A model generated the notes under the pieces. That model ran no database searches. It was not told where the DNA came from and worked only from the letters and a program-made list of their open reading frames with translations. A program made the position numbers and the translations under genes. 11,902 bases of DNA from Deltaproteobacteria bacterium (lineage in GTDB: Bacteria; Desulfobacterota; DSM-4660; Desulfatiglandales; Desulfatiglandaceae). The stretch spans positions 1-11,902 of the forward strand of contig JAFCZI010000036.1 in NCBI GenBank assembly GCA_019314425.1, in the 5' to 3' direction. Shown piece after piece: positions 5,752-11,902 of the stretch (position 1 is its first letter; each line of letters starts with the position of its first letter).

Positions 5752-6513
5752 ATGAAAATTGCGGTAAGCGGAAAGGGAGGCGTGGGTAAAACCACCTTTG
5801 CGTCCTTTTTGATAAAAGCACTGGCCAATGAGGGGAAAAAGGTCCTGGCGATTGATGCGGACCCGGACGCCAATCTGGCGCAGGCTCTGGGGGTTGATAA
5901 AAGCGAGGAAATCGTTCCCATTTCAGGAATGAAGACGCTCATTGAGGAAAGGACCGAGGCCAAAATCGGCTCCATGGGGTCTTTTTTCAAGTTAAATCCA
6001 AAGGTCAGCGACTTACCTGAAAAACTGTCCGTGGAAGTGGATGGGGTCAAGGTGATGGTCATGGGCGGTGTGAAAAAAGGGGGCGCGGGATGCATATGCC
6101 CTGAAAGTGTCTTGCTGAAAAGGCTTGTCTCTCATGTGGTTTTGGCCAGGGATGAGGTGGTTGTTCTGGATATGGAGGCGGGTCTTGAACATTTAGGCCG
6201 TGGGACGGCCATGTATGTGGATCGGCTCATTGTGGTGGTTGAGCCGGGAAGACGGAGCATTGAAACGGCGCATCAGATTCGTCGTCTGGCCGATGACATC
6301 GGTTTAAAGAAGTTGAGTTTTGTGGGAAATAAACTGCGATCCGACAAGGACAAAGACTTTCTGTTGAAAGAAATGAAGGATTTTTCGTTTATAGGATTTA
6401 TGCCCTACAGAGAGGAAATTAGCGATGCGGACCGTGATGGCCGCCCCCCATTTGAAAAAGATGCGGAAACCCTCAGGGACGTCAGTGAAATGCTCTCGAA
6501 ATTGAAAGACTGA
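5752..6513 (+). CDS. CooC-type nickel-insertion ATPase (MinD/ParA-like P-loop protein)
   Basis: A 253-residue cytoplasmic ATPase of the SIMIBI class. It has the deviant Walker A motif GKGGVGKTT at residues 7-15, the switch I region LAIDADPDANLAQALG at 32-47 and the Walker B segment VVVLDMEAG with Asp140. Two features point to CooC, not to MinD or ParA: the Cys114-Ile-Cys116 motif in GAGCICPE, the metal-binding CxC at the CooC dimer interface, and the segment GLEHLGRGTA that follows Walker B. CooC uses ATP to help insert nickel into carbon monoxide dehydrogenase or the CODH/acetyl-CoA synthase complex. No CODH gene is in view, so the target is inferred; related paralogues serve other metalloenzymes. 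GTG at 5743 is in frame, but GAGGGG at 5738-5743 lies 8 bases before the ATG at 5752, which favours the ATG. A hairpin followed by T-rich sequence begins directly after the stop. Confidence 0.88.
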   Translation: MKIAVSGKGGVGKTTFASFLIKALANEGKKVLAIDADPDANLAQALGVDKSEEIVPISGMKTLIEERTEAKIGSMGSFFKLNPKVSDLPEKLSVEVDGVKVMVMGGVKKGGAGCICPESVLLKRLVSHVVLARDEVVVLDMEAGLEHLGRGTAMYVDRLIVVVEPGRRSIETAHQIRRLADDIGLKKLSFVGNKLRSDKDKDFLLKEMKDFSFIGFMPYREEISDADRDGRPPFEKDAETLRDVSEMLSKLKD

Positions 6514-6601
6514 GGCGGCGAAGCCGCAGTTTTAGGTTTTAAGTTTTTCAGTCAGTGAACTGCTTGTTTTTTATGATAGAAAACAAGGTGATAAGGTACT
6601 A
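6514..6601 (+). repeat. Dispersed intergenic repeat, copy 2, with terminator-like hairpin
   Basis: Second copy of the repeat seen at 1555-1648. It starts right after the stop of the CooC-like gene with the hairpin GCGGC-gaa-GCCGC (6515-6527), followed by AGTTTTAGG and further T-rich heptads, so it could end transcription of that gene. The other end, GATAAGGTACTA, abuts the Shine-Dalgarno of serC (AAGGAG at 6603-6608). The whole gap between the two genes is thus made of this element. Confidence 0.85.
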
Positions 6602-6616
6602 TAAGGAGAATGAAAC

Positions 6617-7702
6617 ATGGGAGAAAGAGTTTATAATTTTAATGCGGGTCCCGCTGCATTGCCTTTGCCCGTTCTGGAAGAGATTCAGGCGGAACTGCTC
6701 GATTATAAAGGATCGGGCATGTCTATTATGGAAGTGAGTCATCGCTCCAAATGGTTTGATGATGTGATCAATGACGCGGTTGAAAGGACCAAACGTCTGC
6801 TGGGTCTCGGGAATGATTTTGAGGTTCTGTTCATTCAGGGCGGCGCCAGCCTTCAGTTTTGCATGATCCCCATGAACCTGGCGCTGGAAGGCTGTCCCGT
6901 GGATTATATCAATACGGGGACGTGGTCCACCAAAGCCATTAAAGAGGCCGATATCCAGGGGAAAGATGTGCAGGTCATTGCTTCTTCTGAAGACAAAAAT
7001 TTTTCCTATATCCCAAAAGAATATCAGATCAGCAAAAATGCGGCTTACCTGCATTTCACCAGCAACAATACCATCAAAGGCACCCAGTGGGCGAAATTCC
7101 CGGAAGCGGGTGATGTGCCGCTTGTTTGCGATATGAGCTCCGATATTATGAGCCGTCCGTTTGATGCAAAGCCGTTTGGTTTGATTTATGCCGGTGCTCA
7201 GAAAAACATCGGGCCATCCGGTACGGCCATGGTGATTATCAGAAAAGATATGCTGGACAGGACGCCGGATAATCTGCCTTCCATGCTGAAATATACGACG
7301 TTTGCCGGAAAAAATTCCATGTACAATACGCCGTCCTGCATCGTCGTTTACACGATCGGCCTGGTTCTGAAATGGATCGAGGAAACTGTGGGCGGCCTTG
7401 AAAAGATGCAAACGATCAATCAGGAAAAAGGGTCCCTGATCTATGATTTTATCGATCAGTCCGGTTTTTACAACGCAACTGCGGAAAAGGACAGCCGTTC
7501 CCTGATGAATGTGACCTTCAGGCTCCCCAGCGAAGATCTGGAAAAGAAATTTGTGGCGGACGGCCTCAAAGAAGGCCTCGGCGGCTTGAAAGGACACCGT
7601 TCGGTGGGTGGCTGCAGGGCTTCCATCTACAATGCCAGCGGAATGGATGCGGTAAAAGCGTTGGTGGATTTCATGATTTCTTTTGAGAAAGCTAACGGCT
7701 GA
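6617..7702 (+). CDS. serC: Phosphoserine aminotransferase
   Basis: SerC catalyses the PLP-dependent transfer of an amino group from glutamate to 3-phosphohydroxypyruvate, giving phosphoserine, the second step of serine synthesis. The 361 residues equal the usual length (362 in E. coli). The typical start YNFNAGPAALPLPVLEEIQ, the segment MSIMEVSHRSK (35-45), the PLP phosphate-binding part IQGGASLQF (73-81) and the PLP lysine Lys196 in YAGAQKNIGPSG are all present. The C-terminal GLKGHRSVGGCRASIYNA substrate-binding stretch is intact. The start has AAGGAG 8 bases upstream. Neither serA nor serB is next to it in the window: the CooC-like gene lies before it and asnS after it, each separated by a repeat element, so it is probably transcribed on its own. 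Confidence 0.97.
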   Translation: MGERVYNFNAGPAALPLPVLEEIQAELLDYKGSGMSIMEVSHRSKWFDDVINDAVERTKRLLGLGNDFEVLFIQGGASLQFCMIPMNLALEGCPVDYINTGTWSTKAIKEADIQGKDVQVIASSEDKNFSYIPKEYQISKNAAYLHFTSNNTIKGTQWAKFPEAGDVPLVCDMSSDIMSRPFDAKPFGLIYAGAQKNIGPSGTAMVIIRKDMLDRTPDNLPSMLKYTTFAGKNSMYNTPSCIVVYTIGLVLKWIEETVGGLEKMQTINQEKGSLIYDFIDQSGFYNATAEKDSRSLMNVTFRLPSEDLEKKFVADGLKEGLGGLKGHRSVGGCRASIYNASGMDAVKALVDFMISFEKANG

Positions 7703-7704
7703 TA

Positions 7705-7896
7705 GCTAAGGGAACTTCCAAAAAATAATCTACGCATCCTGCTTGCCCTTTTGCCCGTCTTCTACGTTGTGATAACAGGCACATAGTAGGGGCACGATGC
7801 GTCGTGCCCCTACATGCACCTGCCATCACGCCTTGAAGACGAACAAAAGTCCTGCACAATATGCGTATATTATTTTCTTCCAGTTCCCTAACCGCT
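7705..7896. repeat. Long imperfect palindromic element between serC and asnS (about 190 bases)
   Basis: The two halves mirror each other across the entire gap: TAAGGGAACTTCC and AAAATAATCTACGCAT on the left correspond to TTAGGGAACTGG and AAAATAATATACGCAT read from the right on the minus strand, followed inward by CTTTTG...CGTCTTC in both. The centre is a strong hairpin: GTAGGGGCACGA (7786-7797), loop TGCG, TCGTGCCCCTAC (7802-7813), a perfect 12-base stem. There is no reading frame. It starts 2 bases after the serC stop codon and ends 19 bases before the asnS start, as expected of a MITE-like insertion tolerated between genes; the hairpin may also stop transcription. Confidence 0.85.
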
Positions 7897-7915
7897 AAAA
7901 ACGGGGTAACCGGTT

Positions 7916-9307
7916 TTGCAAAGAACAAGAATTTCTGAGATTTTGAAAAGCGATGCGATTGGTACGCATGTTACGGTGGCCGGCTGGGTCAGGACCCGCA
8001 GAGATTCAAAGGGTGGCTTTTCATTTATTGAAATAAACGATGGTTCTGCCTTTTCCGGCCTGCAGATCATCGCAGATCAGGACCTGCCCAACTACGAGAG
8101 CCATGTGCTGAAATTGCAGACCGGTTGTTCCCTCACCGCCGACGGTATCCTGACGGCTTCCCCTGGAAAAGGCCAGAAGGTGGAGCTGAAAGCCGATAAC
8201 ATCCAGGTGGTGGGCTGGGCCGATCCGGAAGTTTACCCGTTACAGAAAAAACGGCATTCTTTTGAGTTTTTGAGGACCATTGCCCATCTGAGACCCAGGA
8301 CCAACACTTTCGGGGCCGTGGCCAGGGTTCGAAATGCCGTTGCATCGGCCATCCACAGGTTCTTTCAGGAAAAGGGGTTTTTGTACATCCATACGCCCAT
8401 TCTGACCGGGAGCGATTGTGAAGGGGCGGGGGAAATGTTTCGGGTGACAACGTTGGATCCGGCCCGTGTGCCCATTCAGGACGGGCATGCGGATTACAGC
8501 CGGGATTTTTTCGGTGGGCCCTCCCATTTAACGGTCAGCGGGCAGATGGAGGCTGAGGTTTACGCGTTGGCCATGGGTGATGTCTATGCGTTCGGCCCCA
8601 CATTCAGGGCTGAAAATTCCAATACTTCACGGCATCTGGCGGAGTTCTGGATGGTGGAACCGGAGATGGCCTTCTGTGATCTGGAAGGGGATGTGGCGCT
8701 CGCCGTGGAATTTCTGAAATATGTTTTTGCGTATGTCCTTGAACATTGTCCTGAGGATATGGCGTTTTTTAACCGGTTCGTTGATAAGTCGGTCATCCAA
8801 ACCCTTGAAAACCTCGTGAGCCAGGATTTCACAACCCTCACCTACACGGAAGGAATCAAGCTGCTTGAAAAAGCGAAAGTGAAATTCGAGTTTCCCGTCG
8901 CATGGGGGAGTGATATCCAGTCCGAACACGAACGGTATTTATGCGAAAAGGTTTTTAATGGTCCTGTGGTGTTGGTAGACTACCCTAAGGATATCAAGGC
9001 CTTTTACATGAAAATGAATGAGGATGAAAAGACGGTCCGCGCCATGGATGTGCTGCTGCCCAAGATTGGTGAGATCATCGGCGGTAGCCAGCGGGAAGAT
9101 GACCATGATATCCTCCATTCACGCATTGTCGAAATGGGCTTCAACCCGGACGAATACTGGTGGTATCTGGAGCTCCGAAAGTTCGGTTCGGTTCCTCACG
9201 CGGGGTTCGGCCTCGGCTTTGAGCGATTGATCCAATTCGTGACCGGTCTTTCCAATATCCGGGATGTGATTCCATTTCCCAGAACCCCCGGTAACATTGC
9301 TTTTTAA
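7916..9307 (+). CDS. asnS: Asparagine--tRNA ligase
   Basis: Class IIb aminoacyl-tRNA synthetase that charges tRNA-Asn with asparagine. The 463 residues match the E. coli enzyme (466) along the full length. The N-terminal OB-fold anticodon-binding domain (about 1-105) carries [20 protein letters not shown]. The catalytic core has the [19 protein letters not shown] linker (112-130), motif 2 as [16 protein letters not shown] (230-245) and motif 3 as GFGLGFERL (430-438). The segments GAGEMFRV and IGGSQRED, present in AsnRS, separate it from AspRS and LysRS. The start is a TTG; GGGG at 7903-7906 lies 9 bases before it, and the protein aligns from its first residues. The start lies only 19 bases after the palindromic element that fills the gap from serC, so its promoter is either within that element or upstream of it. 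Confidence 0.97.
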   Translation: MQRTRISEILKSDAIGTHVTVAGWVRTRRDSKGGFSFIEINDGSAFSGLQIIADQDLPNYESHVLKLQTGCSLTADGILTASPGKGQKVELKADNIQVVGWADPEVYPLQKKRHSFEFLRTIAHLRPRTNTFGAVARVRNAVASAIHRFFQEKGFLYIHTPILTGSDCEGAGEMFRVTTLDPARVPIQDGHADYSRDFFGGPSHLTVSGQMEAEVYALAMGDVYAFGPTFRAENSNTSRHLAEFWMVEPEMAFCDLEGDVALAVEFLKYVFAYVLEHCPEDMAFFNRFVDKSVIQTLENLVSQDFTTLTYTEGIKLLEKAKVKFEFPVAWGSDIQSEHERYLCEKVFNGPVVLVDYPKDIKAFYMKMNEDEKTVRAMDVLLPKIGEIIGGSQREDDHDILHSRIVEMGFNPDEYWWYLELRKFGSVPHAGFGLGFERLIQFVTGLSNIRDVIPFPRTPGNIAF

Positions 9308-9341
9308 CAGATGCCAATTTCTGGATTCCGGAAAGTTTTGA

Positions 9342-9408
9342 TCACGCAAAGCTCACAAAGAAAAAGCAATTGATGCATTTCATGAGAGCCCTTGGCGTCT
9401 TTGCGTGA
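9342..9408. repeat. Short palindromic element between convergent asnS and recD2
   Basis: A perfect 10-base inverted repeat, TCACGCAAAG (9342-9351) and CTTTGCGTGA (9399-9408), frames 47 bases. The similarity extends inward imperfectly (CTCACAAAG against CTTGGCGT). It sits 34 bases after the asnS stop and 18 bases after the recD2 stop, a position suited to a bidirectional terminator, though no T-run follows on the plus strand. I recall CACGCAAAG...CTTTGCGTGAG sequences as widespread dispersed repeats in environmental bacterial genomes. Confidence 0.7.
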
Positions 9409-9426
9409 GACCTGCCTTTTTCCGTT

Positions 9427-11613
9427 TCATCCATGTGAATAAACAGACTGAAGCCGCTTTTCCAACAAAGTGTAACGCTTTAAAGTTTTATCGTTGCGTA
9501 TGCCGATGGCCAAGGCCTTGCGGGTTCCCACCAGGATCACCAGCTTTTTTCCCCGTGTGACGGCGGTATAGATCAGGTTCCGCTGCAGAAGCATGTAATG
9601 CTGGATCAGAATGGGGATGATGACCGCCGGATATTCCGACCCCTGGGATTTGTGGACGGAAACAGCATAGGACAGGATCACTTCATCGAGATCTGTAAAA
9701 TCGTATGGCAATTCACGGCCCTCAAAAGAGATGACCACTTCCCGGGTTTCCGGCTCCAGGCGAACGATCCGTCCCATGTCGCCGTTAAACACTTCTTTAT
9801 CGTAATTGTTTTTGATCTGCATGACCTTATCGCCGATTCGAAATGTGCGGTTCCCCCGTTCGACCCCTTGGGTATTCTGATTCAGCCGGTTCTGCAACGC
9901 CAGATTGAGGTTCCCGGCGCCGACGATACCTCGGTGCATGGGGGTCAGCACTTGTATGTCGTTCATTGGGTCAAACCCGAAATAGTCCGGCACCCGTTTA
10001 CCGGCCAGGTCAAGAATGGTATTTAACACCTGTTCCGGGTCTTCCTGTTCAATGAAAAAGAAATCACTTTCCCCCCGGTTTTGACGCAGCGGCATCTTCC
10101 CCTCATTGATTCGGTGCGCGTTGACAATGATACGGCTTTCCCTGGCCTGGCGAAAAATTTTGTCCAGTACCACCACGGGAATTGCAGCGCTTGCCATAAT
10201 GTCTTTCAAAACATTTCCCGCGCCTACGGAAGGAAGTTGGTGAATGTCGCCCACCAGGATAAAGGTGGCCCCAAGCGGAATGGCCTTGAGGAGATGATGC
10301 ATGAGGATGGTATCAATCATGGAGGCTTCGTCCACGATGAGAATGTCGCAGGGCAGCGGGTGCTTTTGGTCTTTTTTAAATCCCCCCTTTTTCATGCTGT
10401 ACTCCAGCAGCCTGTGAAGGGTCATGGCCTCATGGCCCGTGGCCTCCGACATGCGTTTGGCGGCACGCCCTGTGGGCGCGGCCAGTTGTATGCGGATTTT
10501 CAGCGGCGAAAAAATTTTCAAAATAGCGTTGATGATGGTTGTTTTACCGGTTCCAGGTCCTCCCGTGATCACCAGGACTTTGCTTCGGGCAGCTTCTTTG
10601 ATGGCTTTAACCTGGCTCTCAGCCAGGCCGATGGAGAGTCGTTTTTGAACCCAGTCCACGGCTTTTTGCGCATCAATGGCCCTGATGGCTTTGGGCGCAT
10701 TGAAAAGTCTTTTCATCCGCGCGGCGATGCCTGTTTCGGACACATGAAATTTTTTGAGGAAGACCCCCTTGTTGTTTCCCTGAAACGTTTCGGCATCATC
10801 GTTTAAATCTTCCATAACGATTCTGTTGGCCAGAACGTTGGCATCCATGGCCTGGCTGATCAGTTCCGGATTGATTCCCAGCATTTCCCGGCATTTTTGA
10901 ACCAGCGGTTCGTAAGGAAAATAGACATGCCCCTCATCCGCTAGCTGATGGAGGATGTAGAGAATCCCTGCTTCCGCCCGGATCTGGCATTGTTTGTCAA
11001 ACCCCAGTTTCTCAGCGATGCCATCGGCCGTCACAAACCCGATGCCAAAGATATCCATGGCCAGCCGATAGGGGTTTTCCTGAACCACCTGAATGGACTG
11101 ATCGCCGTATTGTTTGAATATCTTGGTGGCGTAACCCGAACTGACGCCATGGGTCTGAAGAAACAGCATGACCTCCCGAATCTCTTTTTGTTCCTCCCAG
11201 GCCACCTTGATCATGGCGATTCGTTTTTTCCCGATGCCCGCCACCTCGGCCAGCCTGCCCGGGTCTTTTTCGATCAGGTCCAGGGTGTTTTCCCCGAACT
11301 TCTTGACGATTCGCTTTGCCATGACTGGTCCGATCCCCTTGATTAGACCGGAACCCAGATACTTCCGGATGCCGTAAACCGTGGCGGGTACTTCTGTCTT
11401 GTAGTGAGTGATTTTGAATTGTTCCCCAAACTTGGGATGATTGGACCATTCCCCCTTGAGCTCGATGATTTCGCCGGGGGTCGGCGCCATCATGTTGCCC
11501 ACCGCGTTTATGAGGTCTGCCCGACCGTAGACTTTGAGTTTGACAACGCTGTAGCCGTTCTCTTCGTTGGTATAGGTGATTCTTTCAATCTGACCTTTGA
11601 GATGTGTGAGCAT
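9427..11613 (-). CDS. recD2: RecD-like 5'-3' DNA helicase RecD2
   Basis: ATP-dependent SF1B DNA helicase of the RecD2/YrrC type, which acts in DNA repair and replication-fork maintenance without RecBC. The 728 residues fit the family (about 700-800). The N-terminal OB-like part (1-75) is followed by tandem helix-hairpin-helix motifs (LIKGIGPVMAKRIVKKFG at 90-107, LAEVAGIGKKRI at 121-132) that are typical of RecD2 and absent from RecD of RecBCD. The helicase motifs are complete: Walker A GGPGTGKT (351-358), Walker B ILIVDEAS (424-431), motif III GDIHQLPS (455-462), VHKSQGSEYP (653-662) and the last motif YTAVTRGKK (682-690) with its arginine finger. A weak AAGGT site lies about 8 bases before the ATG. 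The gene is convergent with asnS and divergent from the gene starting at 11808. Confidence 0.96.
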   Translation of the reverse strand: MLTHLKGQIERITYTNEENGYSVVKLKVYGRADLINAVGNMMAPTPGEIIELKGEWSNHPKFGEQFKITHYKTEVPATVYGIRKYLGSGLIKGIGPVMAKRIVKKFGENTLDLIEKDPGRLAEVAGIGKKRIAMIKVAWEEQKEIREVMLFLQTHGVSSGYATKIFKQYGDQSIQVVQENPYRLAMDIFGIGFVTADGIAEKLGFDKQCQIRAEAGILYILHQLADEGHVYFPYEPLVQKCREMLGINPELISQAMDANVLANRIVMEDLNDDAETFQGNNKGVFLKKFHVSETGIAARMKRLFNAPKAIRAIDAQKAVDWVQKRLSIGLAESQVKAIKEAARSKVLVITGGPGTGKTTIINAILKIFSPLKIRIQLAAPTGRAAKRMSEATGHEAMTLHRLLEYSMKKGGFKKDQKHPLPCDILIVDEASMIDTILMHHLLKAIPLGATFILVGDIHQLPSVGAGNVLKDIMASAAIPVVVLDKIFRQARESRIIVNAHRINEGKMPLRQNRGESDFFFIEQEDPEQVLNTILDLAGKRVPDYFGFDPMNDIQVLTPMHRGIVGAGNLNLALQNRLNQNTQGVERGNRTFRIGDKVMQIKNNYDKEVFNGDMGRIVRLEPETREVVISFEGRELPYDFTDLDEVILSYAVSVHKSQGSEYPAVIIPILIQHYMLLQRNLIYTAVTRGKKLVILVGTRKALAIGIRNDKTLKRYTLLEKRLQSVYSHG

Positions 11614-11673
11614 TTGTCGGACCTTTTTTTAAAGATTGAGATTTTCCTGAATCCAGGCAATCCCCCCTCCAAT

Positions 11674-11703
11674 TTGACAACGCTATGGCGAATATGAGAT
11701 AAG
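11674..11703 (+). promoter_or_regulatory. Possible sigma-70 promoter for the rightward gene at the window end
   Basis: A perfect -35 hexamer TTGACA (11674-11679) is followed after 18 bases by GATAAG (11698-11703), which matches 4 of 6 positions of the -10 box. The -35 overlaps TTGTCA on the other strand, so the site may also take part in recD2 transcription. The -10 is weak, hence low confidence. Confidence 0.35.
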
Positions 11704-11713
11704 GACTATACAA

Positions 11714-11815
11714 ATGTTGCTGAAAAGTCAACGAACTGCTAATGAACTTGAGCGTTATATTAGTAACGATTTAAATCTGAACTATGATTGTAAAGGATGG
11801 TTTGGCAATGACTGA
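11714..11815 (+). CDS. Candidate small ORF (33 residues) overlapping the start of the next gene
   Basis: An ATG with a good Shine-Dalgarno (AAGGA at 11701-11705, 8 bases upstream) opens a 33-codon frame starting MLLKSQRTANELERYI, polar and charged with no signal or membrane segment. Its TGA at 11813-11815 overlaps the start region of the downstream gene (ATG at 11808), an 8-base overlap that would allow translational coupling. I recognise no family. It could be a leader peptide, a small protein or chance. Confidence 0.3.
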   Translation: MLLKSQRTANELERYISNDLNLNYDCKGWFGND

Positions 11816-11902
11816 TTTTTTGATGGAAAATGAAATTTACGGTCGGATTCAACGATTTCAGGATCGTCTTTTCGCCCATAGTTTGGATGGGGCTTTGATG
11901 GT
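11808..11902 (+). CDS. Probable Xaa-Pro (M24 family) peptidase, N-terminal fragment cut by the window end
   Basis: Only 31 complete codons are visible, running off the right edge. EIYGRIQRFQDRLFAHSLDG followed by ALMV resembles the beginning of creatinase N-terminal domains in Xaa-Pro aminopeptidases and dipeptidases ('R...L...L...GLDALLV'). The metal-binding catalytic domain would lie outside the window, so the assignment rests on this short match. AAAGGA at 11792-11797 lies 10 bases before this ATG; an in-frame ATG at 11784 is an alternative start without a clear Shine-Dalgarno. Confidence 0.5.
   Translation, partial: MTDFLMENEIYGRIQRFQDRLFAHSLDGALM

Noticed and set aside
5752..6513. ParA/MinD plasmid or chromosome partition protein
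   Set aside because: The CxC motif in GAGCICPE and the GLEHLGRGTA segment mark CooC; there is no ParB or MinE partner.
6599..7597. A 332-codon frame on the minus strand covering most of serC
   Set aside because: It mirrors a full-length, clearly recognisable serC, has no family resemblance and no Shine-Dalgarno; long antisense frames arise from codon bias.
10081..10806. A 241-codon plus-strand frame inside recD2
   Set aside because: It is antisense to the conserved helicase core of recD2, including Walker A and B, and shows no recognisable domain.

Overview
The window looks like chromosomal DNA from an anaerobic deltaproteobacterium (Desulfobacterota), most likely near the sulfate-reducing Desulfobacterales. 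This is inferred from gene content and protein style: a CooC-type nickel-insertion ATPase, a short 'core' MetE-like methyltransferase, a Liv-type solute-binding protein with an acyl-CoA ligase remnant nearby, and an FtsB-TPR gene pair. There is no rRNA, tRNA, CRISPR array, transposase or phage gene.

Layout. Positions 186-1460 encode an exported branched-chain-amino-acid-type substrate-binding protein. Positions 1680-2729 hold a scar: a lipoprotein gene with a LEA14-like domain stops early, and 9 bases later, in the same frame, comes the last third of an acyl-CoA ligase gene without its front. Positions 2910-4998 are a tight three-gene unit: FtsB-like septum protein, TPR protein, and a MetE-like methyltransferase that overlaps the TPR gene by 8 bases. 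After a structured gap come an HU gene (5390-5656) with a good predicted promoter and a long leader, a CooC-like ATPase (5752-6513), serC (6617-7702) and asnS (7916-9307). recD2 (9427-11613) runs the other way, convergent with asnS. A divergent gene, probably a Xaa-Pro (M24) peptidase, begins at 11808 and leaves the window.

How the genes relate. Most are housekeeping: cell division, serine synthesis, Asn-tRNA charging, nucleoid structure and DNA repair. CooC and the MetE-like enzyme would both fit a cell with a CODH/acetyl-CoA synthase (Wood-Ljungdahl) pathway, the first as a metallocentre maturation factor and the second as a possible corrinoid-dependent methionine synthase. That link is inference.

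The most unusual part is the non-coding DNA. Five gaps hold palindromic or repeated elements of five different types: a hairpin-plus-AT-rich repeat present twice (1555-1648 and 6514-6601), and four different imperfect inverted repeats of about 67-190 bases (2749-2890, 5027-5184, 7705-7896, 9342-9408). An 18-base piece of the 5027-5184 element also sits over the stop codon of the ligase remnant. They resemble MITE/REP-type dispersed elements. I saw no defence system or secondary-metabolism cluster.
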